Part shown: one piece after another, positions 8,347 through 16,880 of the stretch
Position numbering within the stretch: the first letter of the stretch is position 1
Layout of the letters: each line of letters begins with the position of its first letter
Source: Achromobacter sp. UMC71
Lineage (GTDB): Bacteria > Pseudomonadota > Gammaproteobacteria > Burkholderiales > Burkholderiaceae_B
Direction of reading: 5' to 3'
Assembly: GCF_014170305.1 (NCBI RefSeq)
Contig: NZ_LZZT01000029.1
Span: forward strand, 34,502-98,501
DNA length: 64,000 nt
Translations under genes and position numbers: made by a program
The notes under the pieces: generated by a model
The model's database searches: none
The model's input: only the letters and a program-made list of their open reading frames with translations
What the model was told of the DNA's origin: nothing

Positions 8347-8759
8347 GGGCGTCGCAGATGCCGCATAACAGGTCGGTGGACTCGGACAAGTTGCGGCAAG
8401 GCGCTGCTCACCTTCACATTGAACGTCCGCTTTCATTTGCGGTGACGGCTGCTCCTGGCCGGAAGCAGCCGTTGACGACGGTCCGTTTTCGACCCTGAGC
8501 TGTGTTCCGGTGGGCCCCCGAACGCACGCAATCAGCGCGGTGATAGCCCAACGCTGTAAACGCCGACTTTTGGTTCTGAGCCTATAACGTCACAGACGTG
8601 GGCAGCGAACGGCTGACCTTAATGGTGGGAATTTATATAGCGTTATGATACAAACTGTTTCTATGGTTTTGGGCCGGCCGATTTAGACGCAGGCGCTAGC
8701 GATGGGCTACGGATCGGTGTAGCCGTACATTACGGTAGGCAAATGAAGGGAAAAAATTG
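8347..8759. other. Intergenic stretch with accessory-region repeat
   Basis: No gene seen. From 8421 to 8500 lies an element with the pattern AACGTCCGCTTTC, then CTGGCCGGAAGCAGCC, then GGTCCGTTTTCGACCC. Weaker relatives are near 6165-6230 and 18085-18150 of the island. Upstream of the next gene is an AT-richer stretch (8630-8665) that may hold its promoter. Confidence 0.4.
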
Positions 8760-9038
8760 ATGACCGTATATATTGTGTCGTATGACCTCAACAAGGCCGG
8801 ACAAAACTACAGCGCGCTCTACGAAGAACTGAAAAAATCTTCCAGTTGGTGGCACTACCTCGACTCGACGTGGTTAATCTCTACAGCAGAAAGCGCGGAC
8901 CAGCTTTCTGATCGGTTGTTGGCGCACACCGACAAGAACGACCGGCTTCTCGTCATTAAGGTCGTGCGCACGTATCAGGGTTGGCTCCCGGAAGACGCTT
9001 GGGAATGGATCAACGAACACGTCATCGATCCAGCCTAA
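8760..9038 (+). CDS. SinR family / Cas2-like protein, solitary
   Basis: A 92-aa protein starting MTVYIVSYDLNKAGQNYSAL. The first strand YIVSYDL with its Asp, the WWHYLDSTWLIST block and the later RLLVIKVV strand match the ferredoxin-like fold of Cas2/VapD nucleases. It belongs with the proteins usually named SinR family. No cas1, effector gene or repeat array is nearby, so it is not part of a CRISPR locus. A GAAGGG ribosome site lies about eight bases before the ATG at 8760. It could be a metal-dependent nuclease or a toxin-like protein; activity is inferred only. Confidence 0.75.
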   Translation: MTVYIVSYDLNKAGQNYSALYEELKKSSSWWHYLDSTWLISTAESADQLSDRLLAHTDKNDRLLVIKVVRTYQGWLPEDAWEWINEHVIDPA

Positions 9039-9360
9039 CTCGTCGCTCAGACGGACGCCTAACTGCGTACATCACCTCCAACATAAGGCCGCACAAGAAA
9101 ACCTAAGGAAGCGCCATTCGCGTAAAAATGCAACGTCTTTCTCACACTGCTCCCAAATGAATTTGGGAACCGGAGCACTACCGTCGTGTGGACGGGTGGT
9201 TAGCCCTTGTGAATGCTACGAGTCTGCCACGAGACACAACTTATGGGCGTGCGGGGCAGTTGCGGAACAGCGAGCGCTTAGAGTGGAGAGATATCATCGC
9301 ACACATTCAGGCTCGCTGAATGTGAGGCCGAAATTGAATAAATATCAAGAGTGATCTTAG
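9039..9360. other. Intergenic stretch with a perfect palindrome
   Basis: No gene seen. TCCCAAAT-GA-ATTTGGGA at 9151-9168 is a perfect 8-bp inverted repeat about 190 bases before the next start and could be an operator or a small hairpin. Two GCCTAAC motifs (9034 and 9057) directly follow the SinR-like gene. Confidence 0.4.
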
Positions 9361-10365
9361 ATGACAGAGGGATTTCCAAGCATCCGCCAGCCCATACGAA
9401 CTGGGGAAACGGGCGTCAACGCTGTTTCGTCCACAGTGAACAACAAGTTCGAATGGATATTTCGACGAAATCACAACGAGCATGACTTCGGCATTGATGG
9501 CTATATCGACATAGTCACTGACAGTAGAGCTGTCACCGGTCAATGCCTCGCAGTTCAGATCAAGACTGGAAAGTCGTTTCTTAGAGATGGCGGAGCCGCG
9601 GGTTTCACATTCTATGGCGAGCTCAAACATCTGAACTACTACTTGAATTTACCTATGCCGGTTTTGATCGTCATTCATGACGACACAAGCGGGAAGACTT
9701 ATTGGCAGCATTTCAGCCAGTCTCGAATTGAGGGAACTCCTACAGGGTGGAAGATGTTAATTCCCAGGGAGAACATCTTCGAACGCGACAAGAAGAGACT
9801 ACTTGAAATTGTGGGTCCACCCACGGACCACCTAGATCGGTTGAAATCGCATTGGGTCTTCAATGACACGCTGTCTCGTTTCGATTTCATTCACTACGCC
9901 GTCGACCGGAAGGACATTGAAGACGGAAATGTTCGCCCAGTAATTAGTTTTTTTCGCCGGATTGAAGCCAGTGACGCACTGTGCCGGAAATTCCAAGGCC
10001 GTGTCGAATTGAGCATCTCTGGCTATGATGCAGACCGGAGGGAACTCTGGGAAATTCGGAAGGTGTGCAAGTGGTTCAAGAAGGTTGATCCAAATATTAA
10101 CTGGTTTTATTTTTGCAACCTCATCTCACCTGCCTATGGATTTAAGGCATATATGGCTTGCCTCAGTAATACTCAACGAGTACCTGATCAATCTGGAGCT
10201 CACGCTCGATCTATGATGGTTTCCATGGATAACGGTAAACGGATGGAAATTCTTGAGAGCAACTGGCCAAAACTGAATGCGATGACAGACAGATTGGGCA
10301 TGTCGATTGAAGAAAATAAGAGAATTTCTTTTGAGGTGCTGGATGTAATGGAAATTCCTCATTAG
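9361..10365 (+). CDS. DUF4365 domain protein, nuclease-like
   Basis: A 334-aa protein. The N-terminal 170 residues match DUF4365, a predicted restriction-endonuclease-like fold. Glu31, Asp46 (HDFGIDGYIDI) and Gln66-x-Lys68 (AVQIKTGKS) form an E-D-QxK set as in Mrr-type PD-(D/E)XK enzymes. The remaining half is of unknown role and may recognise the target. It stands alone with about 320 bases before it and 500 after it. A DNA-degrading defence role is inferred from the fold and the island setting. Confidence 0.75.
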   Translation: MTEGFPSIRQPIRTGETGVNAVSSTVNNKFEWIFRRNHNEHDFGIDGYIDIVTDSRAVTGQCLAVQIKTGKSFLRDGGAAGFTFYGELKHLNYYLNLPMPVLIVIHDDTSGKTYWQHFSQSRIEGTPTGWKMLIPRENIFERDKKRLLEIVGPPTDHLDRLKSHWVFNDTLSRFDFIHYAVDRKDIEDGNVRPVISFFRRIEASDALCRKFQGRVELSISGYDADRRELWEIRKVCKWFKKVDPNINWFYFCNLISPAYGFKAYMACLSNTQRVPDQSGAHARSMMVSMDNGKRMEILESNWPKLNAMTDRLGMSIEENKRISFEVLDVMEIPH

Positions 10366-10866
10366 TGATGTTTTCTATGTCATCGCTGTCGCTTGGAGGC
10401 GAAAGCGACGCCTGATGATCGCTCTACCGAATCCGCTTGGACAAGCGTCATTCCGCCGATGAGCTTCAACGTTGAAAGTCCGCCTTCGCTAGTTGTCATT
10501 GGCTGCTATTGGCAGTGAATAGTCGCTCGTGACTGTCCACTTCTTGCCTCCGCATTTCTGAGCTCGCTGAGAGTGATCCCCCGCAGGCGCCCTCTGGTCT
10601 TCGGCGAATGCCGATTGCATAGGTTGCTCATGTTCATCAGAAGTCTCTGCCCGGATTTGTTGCGAGACCTTCGCTCGGCCCATTAGAAGTCGAGATGGCG
10701 TAGTAGAAAGAACAAATCCCTGAATGTTGTTGTGTGATAACTGCTTCAAAGGCCCAGAGTGATCGCCACTCTCCGATCAGCCTGGGCGCTGGTTTGTCGC
10801 TCTGGACTGCCAGATCTAAGCCCTCGTCGGCCACCATCAAGACGGTATCGGGTGGCAGTTTAAGGA
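10366..10866. other. Gene-free stretch beside the IS element
   Basis: Short reverse frames (10489-10749 and 10637-10882) exist but show no family I recognise. This may be decayed sequence from the site in which the IS3-family element now sits. Confidence 0.35.
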
Positions 10867-10909
10867 AGGGTAATCCCCCCATTTTTAGCGATTGGCAGAA
10901 GTAGGAACG

Positions 10910-11737
10910 CTACGCGGCCATGGCTAACCGCTGTTTTGGGGTAAATCCGCCCAGAGCCATATTTGGGCGCTCGTGATTGTAGGACCACATCCACTGCGTG
11001 GCGACGCGCTGTACGTGGTCCAGATCTTCCCAGTGATATTGGGACAGCCATTCGTAGCGCACGGTCCTGTTGAACCGTTCGACGTAGGCATTCTGTTGTG
11101 GCTTGCCCGGCTGGATATATTCGAGCTTTATGCCCCATGCCCCGGCCCAATCGACAATTGCCGCGCTCAGGTATTCGGGCCCGTTATCGCACCGAATGGC
11201 CAAGGGCTTTCCCCGCCAGCCGATGATCTGCTTGAGCGTGCGGATCACGCGCTCGGACGGCGGCGAGAAGTCAACCTCTATGCCCAGCGCTTCGCGGTTG
11301 AAGTCGTCGATCACGTTGAACACGCGGATGCTGCGCCCATCGGCAAGCTGGTCATGCATGAAGTCCATCGACCAGACCTGGTTCACGTTGGTCGGCACGG
11401 TCAGTGGCTCAGGCGTCTGCCGAATCAGCCGTTTGCGCGGCTTGATCCGCAGGTTCAGTTCGAGATTGCGGTAAATCCGGTACACCCGCTTATGGTTCCA
11501 GCCGAAGCCTCGAACATTGCGCAGATACAGAAAGCACAGGCCAAAGCCCCAGCTGCGGTGGTTGTCGGTCAGACGCAGCAGCCAGTTGGCGATCTCCTCG
11601 TTCTCGGCATCCGTCTTGGCGACGTACCGATAGCAAGTCTGGCTAACCCCGAACGCCTCGCAGGCCATCCGGATCGATACGCCGCGGTCCTGCACAGCAC
11701 GTTGGGCCATCTCGCGGCGGCGAGATGGCCTCACCAC
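10910..11737 (-). CDS. IS3-family transposase OrfB
   Basis: About 275 aa if counted from the GTG at 11737; probably made as OrfAB by a -1 shift on the A7G run at 11744-11737. It carries an integrase catalytic core with the DDE residues: Asp in [11 protein letters not shown], Asp in [10 protein letters not shown] and Glu in NAYVERFNR. It ends in the typical [20 protein letters not shown]. Full length for the family and with no internal stop, so the element may be active. Confidence 0.88.
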   Translation of the reverse strand: MVRPSRRREMAQRAVQDRGVSIRMACEAFGVSQTCYRYVAKTDAENEEIANWLLRLTDNHRSWGFGLCFLYLRNVRGFGWNHKRVYRIYRNLELNLRIKPRKRLIRQTPEPLTVPTNVNQVWSMDFMHDQLADGRSIRVFNVIDDFNREALGIEVDFSPPSERVIRTLKQIIGWRGKPLAIRCDNGPEYLSAAIVDWAGAWGIKLEYIQPGKPQQNAYVERFNRTVRYEWLSQYHWEDLDHVQRVATQWMWSYNHERPNMALGGFTPKQRLAMAA

Positions 11738-11997
11738 TTTTTTTCTAGCGCCTCCGTCACGATCTCGGCCTTGAGCTTCTCCTCGACGTACATCTTGCGC
11801 AGCCGGGCGTTCTCGGCCTCCAACTCCTTCATGCGTGCCATCAGCGATACGTCCATGCCGCCATACTTGGAACGCCACTTGTAGAACGTAGCCGAGCTGA
11901 TGCCCAGTTCTCGGCACAGCTCAGGAACGGCAAGACCAGCCTCCACGCGCTTGATGGCTTCAATGATCTGGCTATCCGTAAATCTCGACTTCTTCAT
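11731..11997 (-). CDS. IS3-family transposase OrfA
   Basis: An 88-aa helix-turn-helix protein ([20 protein letters not shown], then [19 protein letters not shown]) with a leucine-zipper-like C-terminal helix ([19 protein letters not shown]). It binds the IS ends. Its last codons GAA AAA AAG overlap the slippery run used to enter the OrfB frame. Confidence 0.9.
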   Translation of the reverse strand: MKKSRFTDSQIIEAIKRVEAGLAVPELCRELGISSATFYKWRSKYGGMDVSLMARMKELEAENARLRKMYVEEKLKAEIVTEALEKKW

Positions 11998-12066
11998 GCG
12001 GTAGAACTCCTCAACGAGAAAATTCTACTTCTGACCTCATCGCTTTTGCGGGGGGATTACCCTCAG

Positions 12067-12370
12067 CCTTCGGGTGCTCGTCGTGAACGATAACTTCAAG
12101 TGCGACGCGTTGGACATTGAGGTCGACTTTTCGCTGCCGTCCGAGCGCGCGATTCGCACGGTCACGGAGATCTCCGGCGGGCGACGCAAGCCCTCAGCCA
12201 TTATTTGGTGCGATAACGGCCCCGAGTATCCAGGCGCGGCAATCTTGCACTGGGATGCGGCTTGGCGGGCGAACACCTCCAGCTTGGCCAGCCGCAGCAG
12301 AACGCGTATGGCGAGCATTTCCACAGGACTGCTCGCGACGAATGGCTGTCCCAACTTCACTAGGATGGGG
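12067..12370 (+). pseudogene. Decayed IS3-family transposase fragment
   Basis: The forward frame from 12074 gives RVLVVNDNFKCDALDIEVDF, SLPSERAIRT and WCDNGPEYPGAA. These parallel [30 protein letters not shown] and [12 protein letters not shown] of the intact OrfB next door. After residue 60 the homology passes to another frame (GQPQQNAYGEHFHRTARDEW), so it is frameshifted. It lacks both ends and is oriented opposite to the intact copy, starting right at its terminal repeat. The 217 bases after it show no gene. Confidence 0.8.
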
Positions 12371-12587
12371 TGAGAGCGACTTACGAGGAGCCGATTCAAG
12401 CATATGGGCGTCTGTAACTGCTGACGACCGATTGCGGCCAATCGCTCACCTTCGGTGGCATGCTGGGAAGCGGTCACCCAAGGTTGAAGCCAAACGCCGG
12501 CATGCTTTTTCCCTTGTGTGAACAATCAAGTGGTCAGAACATGGGCGCGAGGCGATGCCACTAGCCCGATAATCGGCTTTGGCGGGC

Positions 12588-13568
12588 TCAGCCCCAGGCT
12601 GCGACGGTACTGGCATCGAAGAAGTCTATGGTCCTCAACGGTCCTCCAAGATGTGCATTTGCATTGGCGATCAATCGACGATTCGCATCGCTGTGCTCGT
12701 CGCCGAACACGCTGACGAAAACCTGCCGCGCAGCTGATGCGCGGATTGCCCTAAAAATATGCAAATCGTTCTCATCCATCGAGTGTCCGAGAATGAAAAT
12801 TGGGGTGGAAATGGTCGTCAACTTACGCAGGCAGTAGGACAAGTATGGGCTACGATCAATCCGCTCCTTCTTCTTCTGGTGGGTCGGCTCGGCTACGAAC
12901 AGCGGGAATCGTGGTGGCTGAAGGTTCAGATTGTCTCGTACTTGACCGACGATTCCGCCGCCGACTTCGCCCGTGTACGCATGTTTCCGAACACCCATCG
13001 GAACTTCATAGAGGTGGATGCCCCCGTGGAGGAAGTGAACCGCCTGATCGGTCCCGTATCCTTTCCAGAGCTGTGGCGCACGGAAACCATCGTCGGTTAT
13101 CCACGCAGGCTCTAAATCCTGATTTCGTGCCCAGTACATCAGCAAATCATAGTTGACCGTGAAGATATGGCTGAAGCGTCTGAGGAATTGACGTACGGCT
13201 TGATACTGCGCTTCCGACAGCTCATTGGGCAAGTTAGGATGGTTTTCGGAGATTGCATTCAGAAGTGCCTCTTTGAGGATCGTTTGCTCGCCCTTTATCG
13301 TGTCAATGACCTCTTGATCGAGTCCATGCACCTCGGCTACCAGTTCTGCCGAGAGCAGCGTGCGCATAACTGCTTCAAAATCCCAAGTATTCAGACGCTC
13401 AAACAGTAACCTTATTTGAGCGTCACGATCGCCAAAATTAGCGACCTGGAACAAGCTTGCATAATTAAATATCTCCGCATTCCAGGACTGAGAGAACCCA
13501 TTCCCCAGCAAAATTGCCGGCAGAGTTTTGGCAGGAAGAGTCGCTAGGGCTTCATTAAAGGTCAGCAT
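12588..13568 (-). CDS. DUF4917 family protein
   Basis: A 326-aa protein starting MLTFNEALATLPAKTLPAIL at 13568. An earlier in-frame start would add 30 residues of a different character. The LLGNGFSQSWN and HIFTVNYDLLMYWA blocks, a later HFLHGGIH and the C-terminal IFILGHSMDENDLHIF are typical of DUF4917 and related SIR2-like proteins. SIR2-like proteins in defence islands often consume NAD when triggered by phage; whether this one does is an inference. It stands as a single gene. Confidence 0.78.
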   Translation of the reverse strand: MLTFNEALATLPAKTLPAILLGNGFSQSWNAEIFNYASLFQVANFGDRDAQIRLLFERLNTWDFEAVMRTLLSAELVAEVHGLDQEVIDTIKGEQTILKEALLNAISENHPNLPNELSEAQYQAVRQFLRRFSHIFTVNYDLLMYWARNQDLEPAWITDDGFRAPQLWKGYGTDQAVHFLHGGIHLYEVPMGVRKHAYTGEVGGGIVGQVRDNLNLQPPRFPLFVAEPTHQKKKERIDRSPYLSYCLRKLTTISTPIFILGHSMDENDLHIFRAIRASAARQVFVSVFGDEHSDANRRLIANANAHLGGPLRTIDFFDASTVAAWG

Positions 13569-13915
13569 GGTGGATTTCGACTTATGGCTAAGAACAGCAA
13601 ATAAGATCGTAAGAGAGTTTGCGCTACATTGCCGTAGGAGGCCCACACCACTGGGCACATGGGTCTGTGGCTAATCAAAATCCCAGAGGCACCTAAGACT
13701 GTGTTCACAGCTATGAGATGGACGCATCCAACCACTAGATCGGAACTGATAGATCTTATCTGCACCGCAGTCTTTTGATGCCATTTCCATCGCGCGTCGT
13801 GCGATAAGTGCACCGGCCAATCGATCAGTTTGTGGTGAACGACTCTTATCAGCCTGTTGTAATTGTCACTACACGCATCCAGGGGCAGCTGCTGGCCGAC
13901 CGCGATAACTGCTCG
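13569..13915. other. Intergenic stretch, nothing recognised
   Basis: About 350 bases between the DUF4917 gene and the end of the SMEK gene, both on the reverse strand. No gene, repeat or clear terminator was seen. It probably holds the DUF4917 promoter. Confidence 0.4.
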
Positions 13916-14830
13916 CTAGTCGACCACGTGCATCGCCAGATGAATGTCGGAAATTCCATAGCGCGTGGCGATGGTCTGAGCCGACGATGCTATTGATTGT
14001 TTCAACTGGTCGATTGTCTGCATGTCCTTATGTTCTAAACATACAAAGTCCTGACCGGGACGCCGTCGATGGTTGACCATCGCTGTGATTCGGCCGATCC
14101 GATCCATCACAAGCCGGAGGAAGCCGGCTATCTCGTCGTCCTGGAACTCATGGTGCGCCTTAGATTTTTCTTTACGGTTCACCGTACCTTTGCCTATCAA
14201 TTCAGTGATCTCAGTCAGGCCTCGGGTCATATCGTTGACGTCGCCCTCGCATGACATGAAGTGCCTCACTGCGTTGCGGCTGATGTATCCGAGTGCGATT
14301 CGCAAGCACGCCACGTCGTCGTATGGATGAATTGATCCGTAATCTAGATGGCGCCGGATGGCATCCAGAATGTCCTGCACGGGAACTTCATCGCCGAGAT
14401 CCACCAATCGGTTGATAAGAAACCCCGGGCCAATCACTTCGCAATACGTTGGCACTTCCGCCCGCTTTGCGTGCTTGCAGAAGCCGAATATGTAAAGCTT
14501 GGCGAAACTGTCCTTGATGGACGTTCCGTTGGGGGCCTTCTTCTCAAAGGCCTCTATCGTCTTTTTTACCTTGGCTGCATTCGCCACCGAGGTGACCTGC
14601 ACAGCAATACCACCACTCTTGTTCTTATCGGCGGCGTCAATGGCCGGAAAGTTCGTTCGGAGTTGATCGGCGCGCACGAGGTCTGCAATATCCAACGACC
14701 TAAAGAACTGAATTGTCAAAACCTCCAGGAGTCGCGACATGTCGTTGAAGCCAGCGTCTTTGCCTAACTCGATGCGACGCTGCATCACGGCAATGTCTTG
14801 GCTCAGATTTTTTATGAGTGCTTCTAGCAA
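13916..14830 (-). CDS. SMEK domain protein, nuclease-like
   Basis: A 304-aa protein whose N-terminal 90 residues fit the SMEK domain. It begins with a helix, then LLEVLTIQFF (Glu36), FPAIDAADK (Asp65) and IAVQVTS (Gln78 to Ser81), laid out like a PD-(D/E)XK core but with QVT where QxK is usual. The long C-terminal part is mostly helical and ends in a basic stretch (MVNHRRRPGQDF) and an unknown region. Such proteins are found in defence islands as putative DNA-targeting nucleases. The lysine is not conserved at its usual place, so catalysis is uncertain. The 266 bases after its start show no gene. Confidence 0.68.
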   Translation of the reverse strand: MLEALIKNLSQDIAVMQRRIELGKDAGFNDMSRLLEVLTIQFFRSLDIADLVRADQLRTNFPAIDAADKNKSGGIAVQVTSVANAAKVKKTIEAFEKKAPNGTSIKDSFAKLYIFGFCKHAKRAEVPTYCEVIGPGFLINRLVDLGDEVPVQDILDAIRRHLDYGSIHPYDDVACLRIALGYISRNAVRHFMSCEGDVNDMTRGLTEITELIGKGTVNRKEKSKAHHEFQDDEIAGFLRLVMDRIGRITAMVNHRRRPGQDFVCLEHKDMQTIDQLKQSIASSAQTIATRYGISDIHLAMHVVD

Positions 14831-15096
14831 ATTAGTTCGCCTTAGGTCATAGCTGGTTTCAGGGGCAGGGCCTTTGCCGTTTCTTGCAATCTAAGATAGT
14901 AGTCACCAACTAGTACTTCCTGCGTGATTGGTATACTGTCTTGAATGACAGAAACAGGCCGAGGTGGCCGTCAATGGAGGGTAGCTTCCGACCTATTGCG
15001 GCGAGGGTCTCGAGCAGAACCGCTTGTCCGGAGCTATGGAGCTTAGTCGGTAATTTGGCGGATTGATCATGTAATAGGGTGGGGGTTGGATTCCGA

Positions 15097-15771
15097 TTAA
15101 ATGAAATGAGGAAGATCTTGTTCGATCAGATTTATTATCTTCGGCGCAAGTTGGCCGCTAATTTTAACGGTTCCGTTTGCTGCAAACGAAATTTGCCCTT
15201 TCAGCCCAGTCAGGAAGAGTTCGAATGCCGCGAATTCGACTTTGTATTTTAGGCCAGCAAGAACAGAAATTCGCTCGATTGCCGTCCCCTCCTTTGACGC
15301 AAACTCCATTCTAGCCACGAGGTCGTGGTCAAGGACAGCCCCAATGACCTTTAACCCTACAAGCTTAGAAGAGTCAACCGAATCAAAAATAGTCGAGGGG
15401 CGCCCCCTCTCGAAAGTCACAGGCTTAGCTGTGAATCCCATTCCGGTGAGTTTCTCCAGAGCGTTGAGCAGATCACGAATATTCCTACTCGGATTCTCAA
15501 TCCGCAGGAAGAGCAGGTCGTCCAGTTCGACCACTACGAAATCAGTAAAACTGATGCTGTCAATCTGCTCATAGGTTGGAGCTCCTTCAGCATCCAGTCT
15601 GGTCACCACCACACGGGACCGCCACATGAAACGGTAAGACGCACCGTCCCCTGCTGCTCGCGCAAAACCATAAGCGGAAGTGGACTCAAAGGGGCAGGTC
15701 GTTATGAGTGCTCCCAGATCCAAAACACGGGTAGGAAGTTGAATTCGAAACCACCGATACCTGATTTGCAT
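15097..15771 (-). CDS. Uncharacterised protein, third gene of nuclease operon
   Basis: A 224-aa protein that I do not recognise. The ATG at 15771 overlaps the stop of the previous gene by one base (TGATG) and has GGGGA six bases upstream; an in-frame GTG three bases earlier is the alternative. It contains no obvious catalytic motif or membrane segment and alternates strands and helices. The tight overlap shows it is translated with the two genes before it, so it is likely a subunit of the same system. Confidence 0.7.
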   Translation of the reverse strand: MQIRYRWFRIQLPTRVLDLGALITTCPFESTSAYGFARAAGDGASYRFMWRSRVVVTRLDAEGAPTYEQIDSISFTDFVVVELDDLLFLRIENPSRNIRDLLNALEKLTGMGFTAKPVTFERGRPSTIFDSVDSSKLVGLKVIGAVLDHDLVARMEFASKEGTAIERISVLAGLKYKVEFAAFELFLTGLKGQISFAANGTVKISGQLAPKIINLIEQDLPHFI

Positions 15772-16880
15772 CACTCATCCCCGGTGACGGTTGCAAGAAA
15801 ATCAGCGTGAAGAGCCGTTACAAGGTCCCGTGCTTTCGATTCAATAACTCGAGAAAAGGCGTGAATCTCGTGTTTGTGCGGCGATCGCCGCCGCGTTGAT
15901 GTCCTCCCATCTTCTACCGGGAAAACACCACTCAAGATGAATGAAAAGCCGGTGCAGTCTCTGAAATCAGAAAATCCCGCCTCGACATCGTAGACATTAC
16001 CATCTCCCAAAATTTCGGTTGCAGTCCAACCCATCTTAATAATGTAGTAATCCTCTTCATCGAGTAGTCCATTCAGAATCTCTGAGCGACTTACGCCGTT
16101 GCCGCGGAGGAAAACTCGCTCCACATGGGTTTCCGAACTATCAGCAGTATCTTCCCCGTCATCCTCTTCCGATTCTGGCTTGGCTTTAAATACATAAACG
16201 TCCGTAACGTCGCGGCGAACGAAGCCTGGCAGTGAACTCGCTAGTTCATGAAAAAATTTCGATCGAAGCTTCGGCGACGGAATGTCGAACAGGGAGACTG
16301 TCACCTTCGTCAAAGGCGCTGGAACGACTTTTTCGACTTTTGCAAGCAGTGTCTCCCGCACCCCGTTTAGATAATCATTCTGCGTGTTTCGTACGACATA
16401 ACCCGTAGCTGATTTGACGAATTCAACAGTGCCGTCTCGGACTTGCACTTGGGAGAACTCGTTTCGCTTATAGTCAATCTGAGAATATTGGACGCCAATA
16501 TTAAGATTATCCCCGTCGCGCGTCACCCGCACGGTGTCACCACTAGCCTCCATCTCTTTTTTTAACTGTTCAACGACGGCCTGCAAATCCTCAACATCGT
16601 CGATCCCGGAAACGTCCATTGACGTCGTACGCTCACGCCTTGCAGCCACTCCGAGTCTCGCTGCGATCTCTTTGTGATCATAGTAGTCGTGCGTGAGCGT
16701 GGAGAAGTACTTCGCGAGATCCTCTCGCGGCGTCTTTTTGCTTACAACGACATTGCGTCGCTGGAAAAGTCGGCTGACGGTGGGGGCGTCTACCTTGTGC
16801 TGATTCAACGCGTCAAAGACGTTTTTGTCACTGGCATAATAAAGCGAGGGGCCGTAAGCACGCTTTTTCATTCCCGCCAT
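15771..16880 (-). CDS. Uncharacterised protein with SAP-like N-terminus, second gene of nuclease operon
   Basis: A 369-aa protein. The first 75 residues (DKNVFDALNQHKVDAPTVSR, then LFQRRNVVVSKKTPREDLAK and YFSTLTHDYYDHKEIAARLG) look like a SAP-like or winged-helix module that binds DNA. The centre carries a coiled-coil-prone stretch (VEDLQAVVEQLKKEMEASGD). A very acidic loop (SEEDDGEDTADSSE) lies near residue 230. The start at 16880 has GGAG seven bases upstream; an ATG at 16871 overlapping the upstream stop as ATGA is also possible. No family with a known role was recognised. It may position the nuclease encoded before it. Confidence 0.72.
   Translation of the reverse strand: MAGMKKRAYGPSLYYASDKNVFDALNQHKVDAPTVSRLFQRRNVVVSKKTPREDLAKYFSTLTHDYYDHKEIAARLGVAARRERTTSMDVSGIDDVEDLQAVVEQLKKEMEASGDTVRVTRDGDNLNIGVQYSQIDYKRNEFSQVQVRDGTVEFVKSATGYVVRNTQNDYLNGVRETLLAKVEKVVPAPLTKVTVSLFDIPSPKLRSKFFHELASSLPGFVRRDVTDVYVFKAKPESEEDDGEDTADSSETHVERVFLRGNGVSRSEILNGLLDEEDYYIIKMGWTATEILGDGNVYDVEAGFSDFRDCTGFSFILSGVFPVEDGRTSTRRRSPHKHEIHAFSRVIESKARDLVTALHADFLATVTGDE

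Larger units (their letters stand above)
10867..12063 (-). mobile_element. IS3-family insertion sequence
   Basis: About 1.2 kb bounded by inverted repeats. AGGGTAATCCCCCC at 10867-10880 matches the reverse complement of 12050-12063. Further matching blocks inside follow (AAAAGCGAT-type and CAGAAGTAG-type). Two overlapping frames orfA and orfB read right to left, as in IS3-type elements that make OrfAB by frameshifting. I see no clear target duplication next to the repeats, so the exact ends are uncertain. The OrfA sequence is most like the IS407-related group, which I cannot confirm. Confidence 0.85.

Noticed and set aside
8757..9038. CRISPR-Cas locus suggested by a Cas2-like protein
   Set aside because: No cas1, no effector gene and no regularly spaced repeats in the window.
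10489..10882. Two short reverse frames before the IS element, one with WAFEAV similar to WDFEAV of the DUF4917 protein
   Set aside because: The similarity spans only a few residues and does not extend, so a decayed copy cannot be supported.
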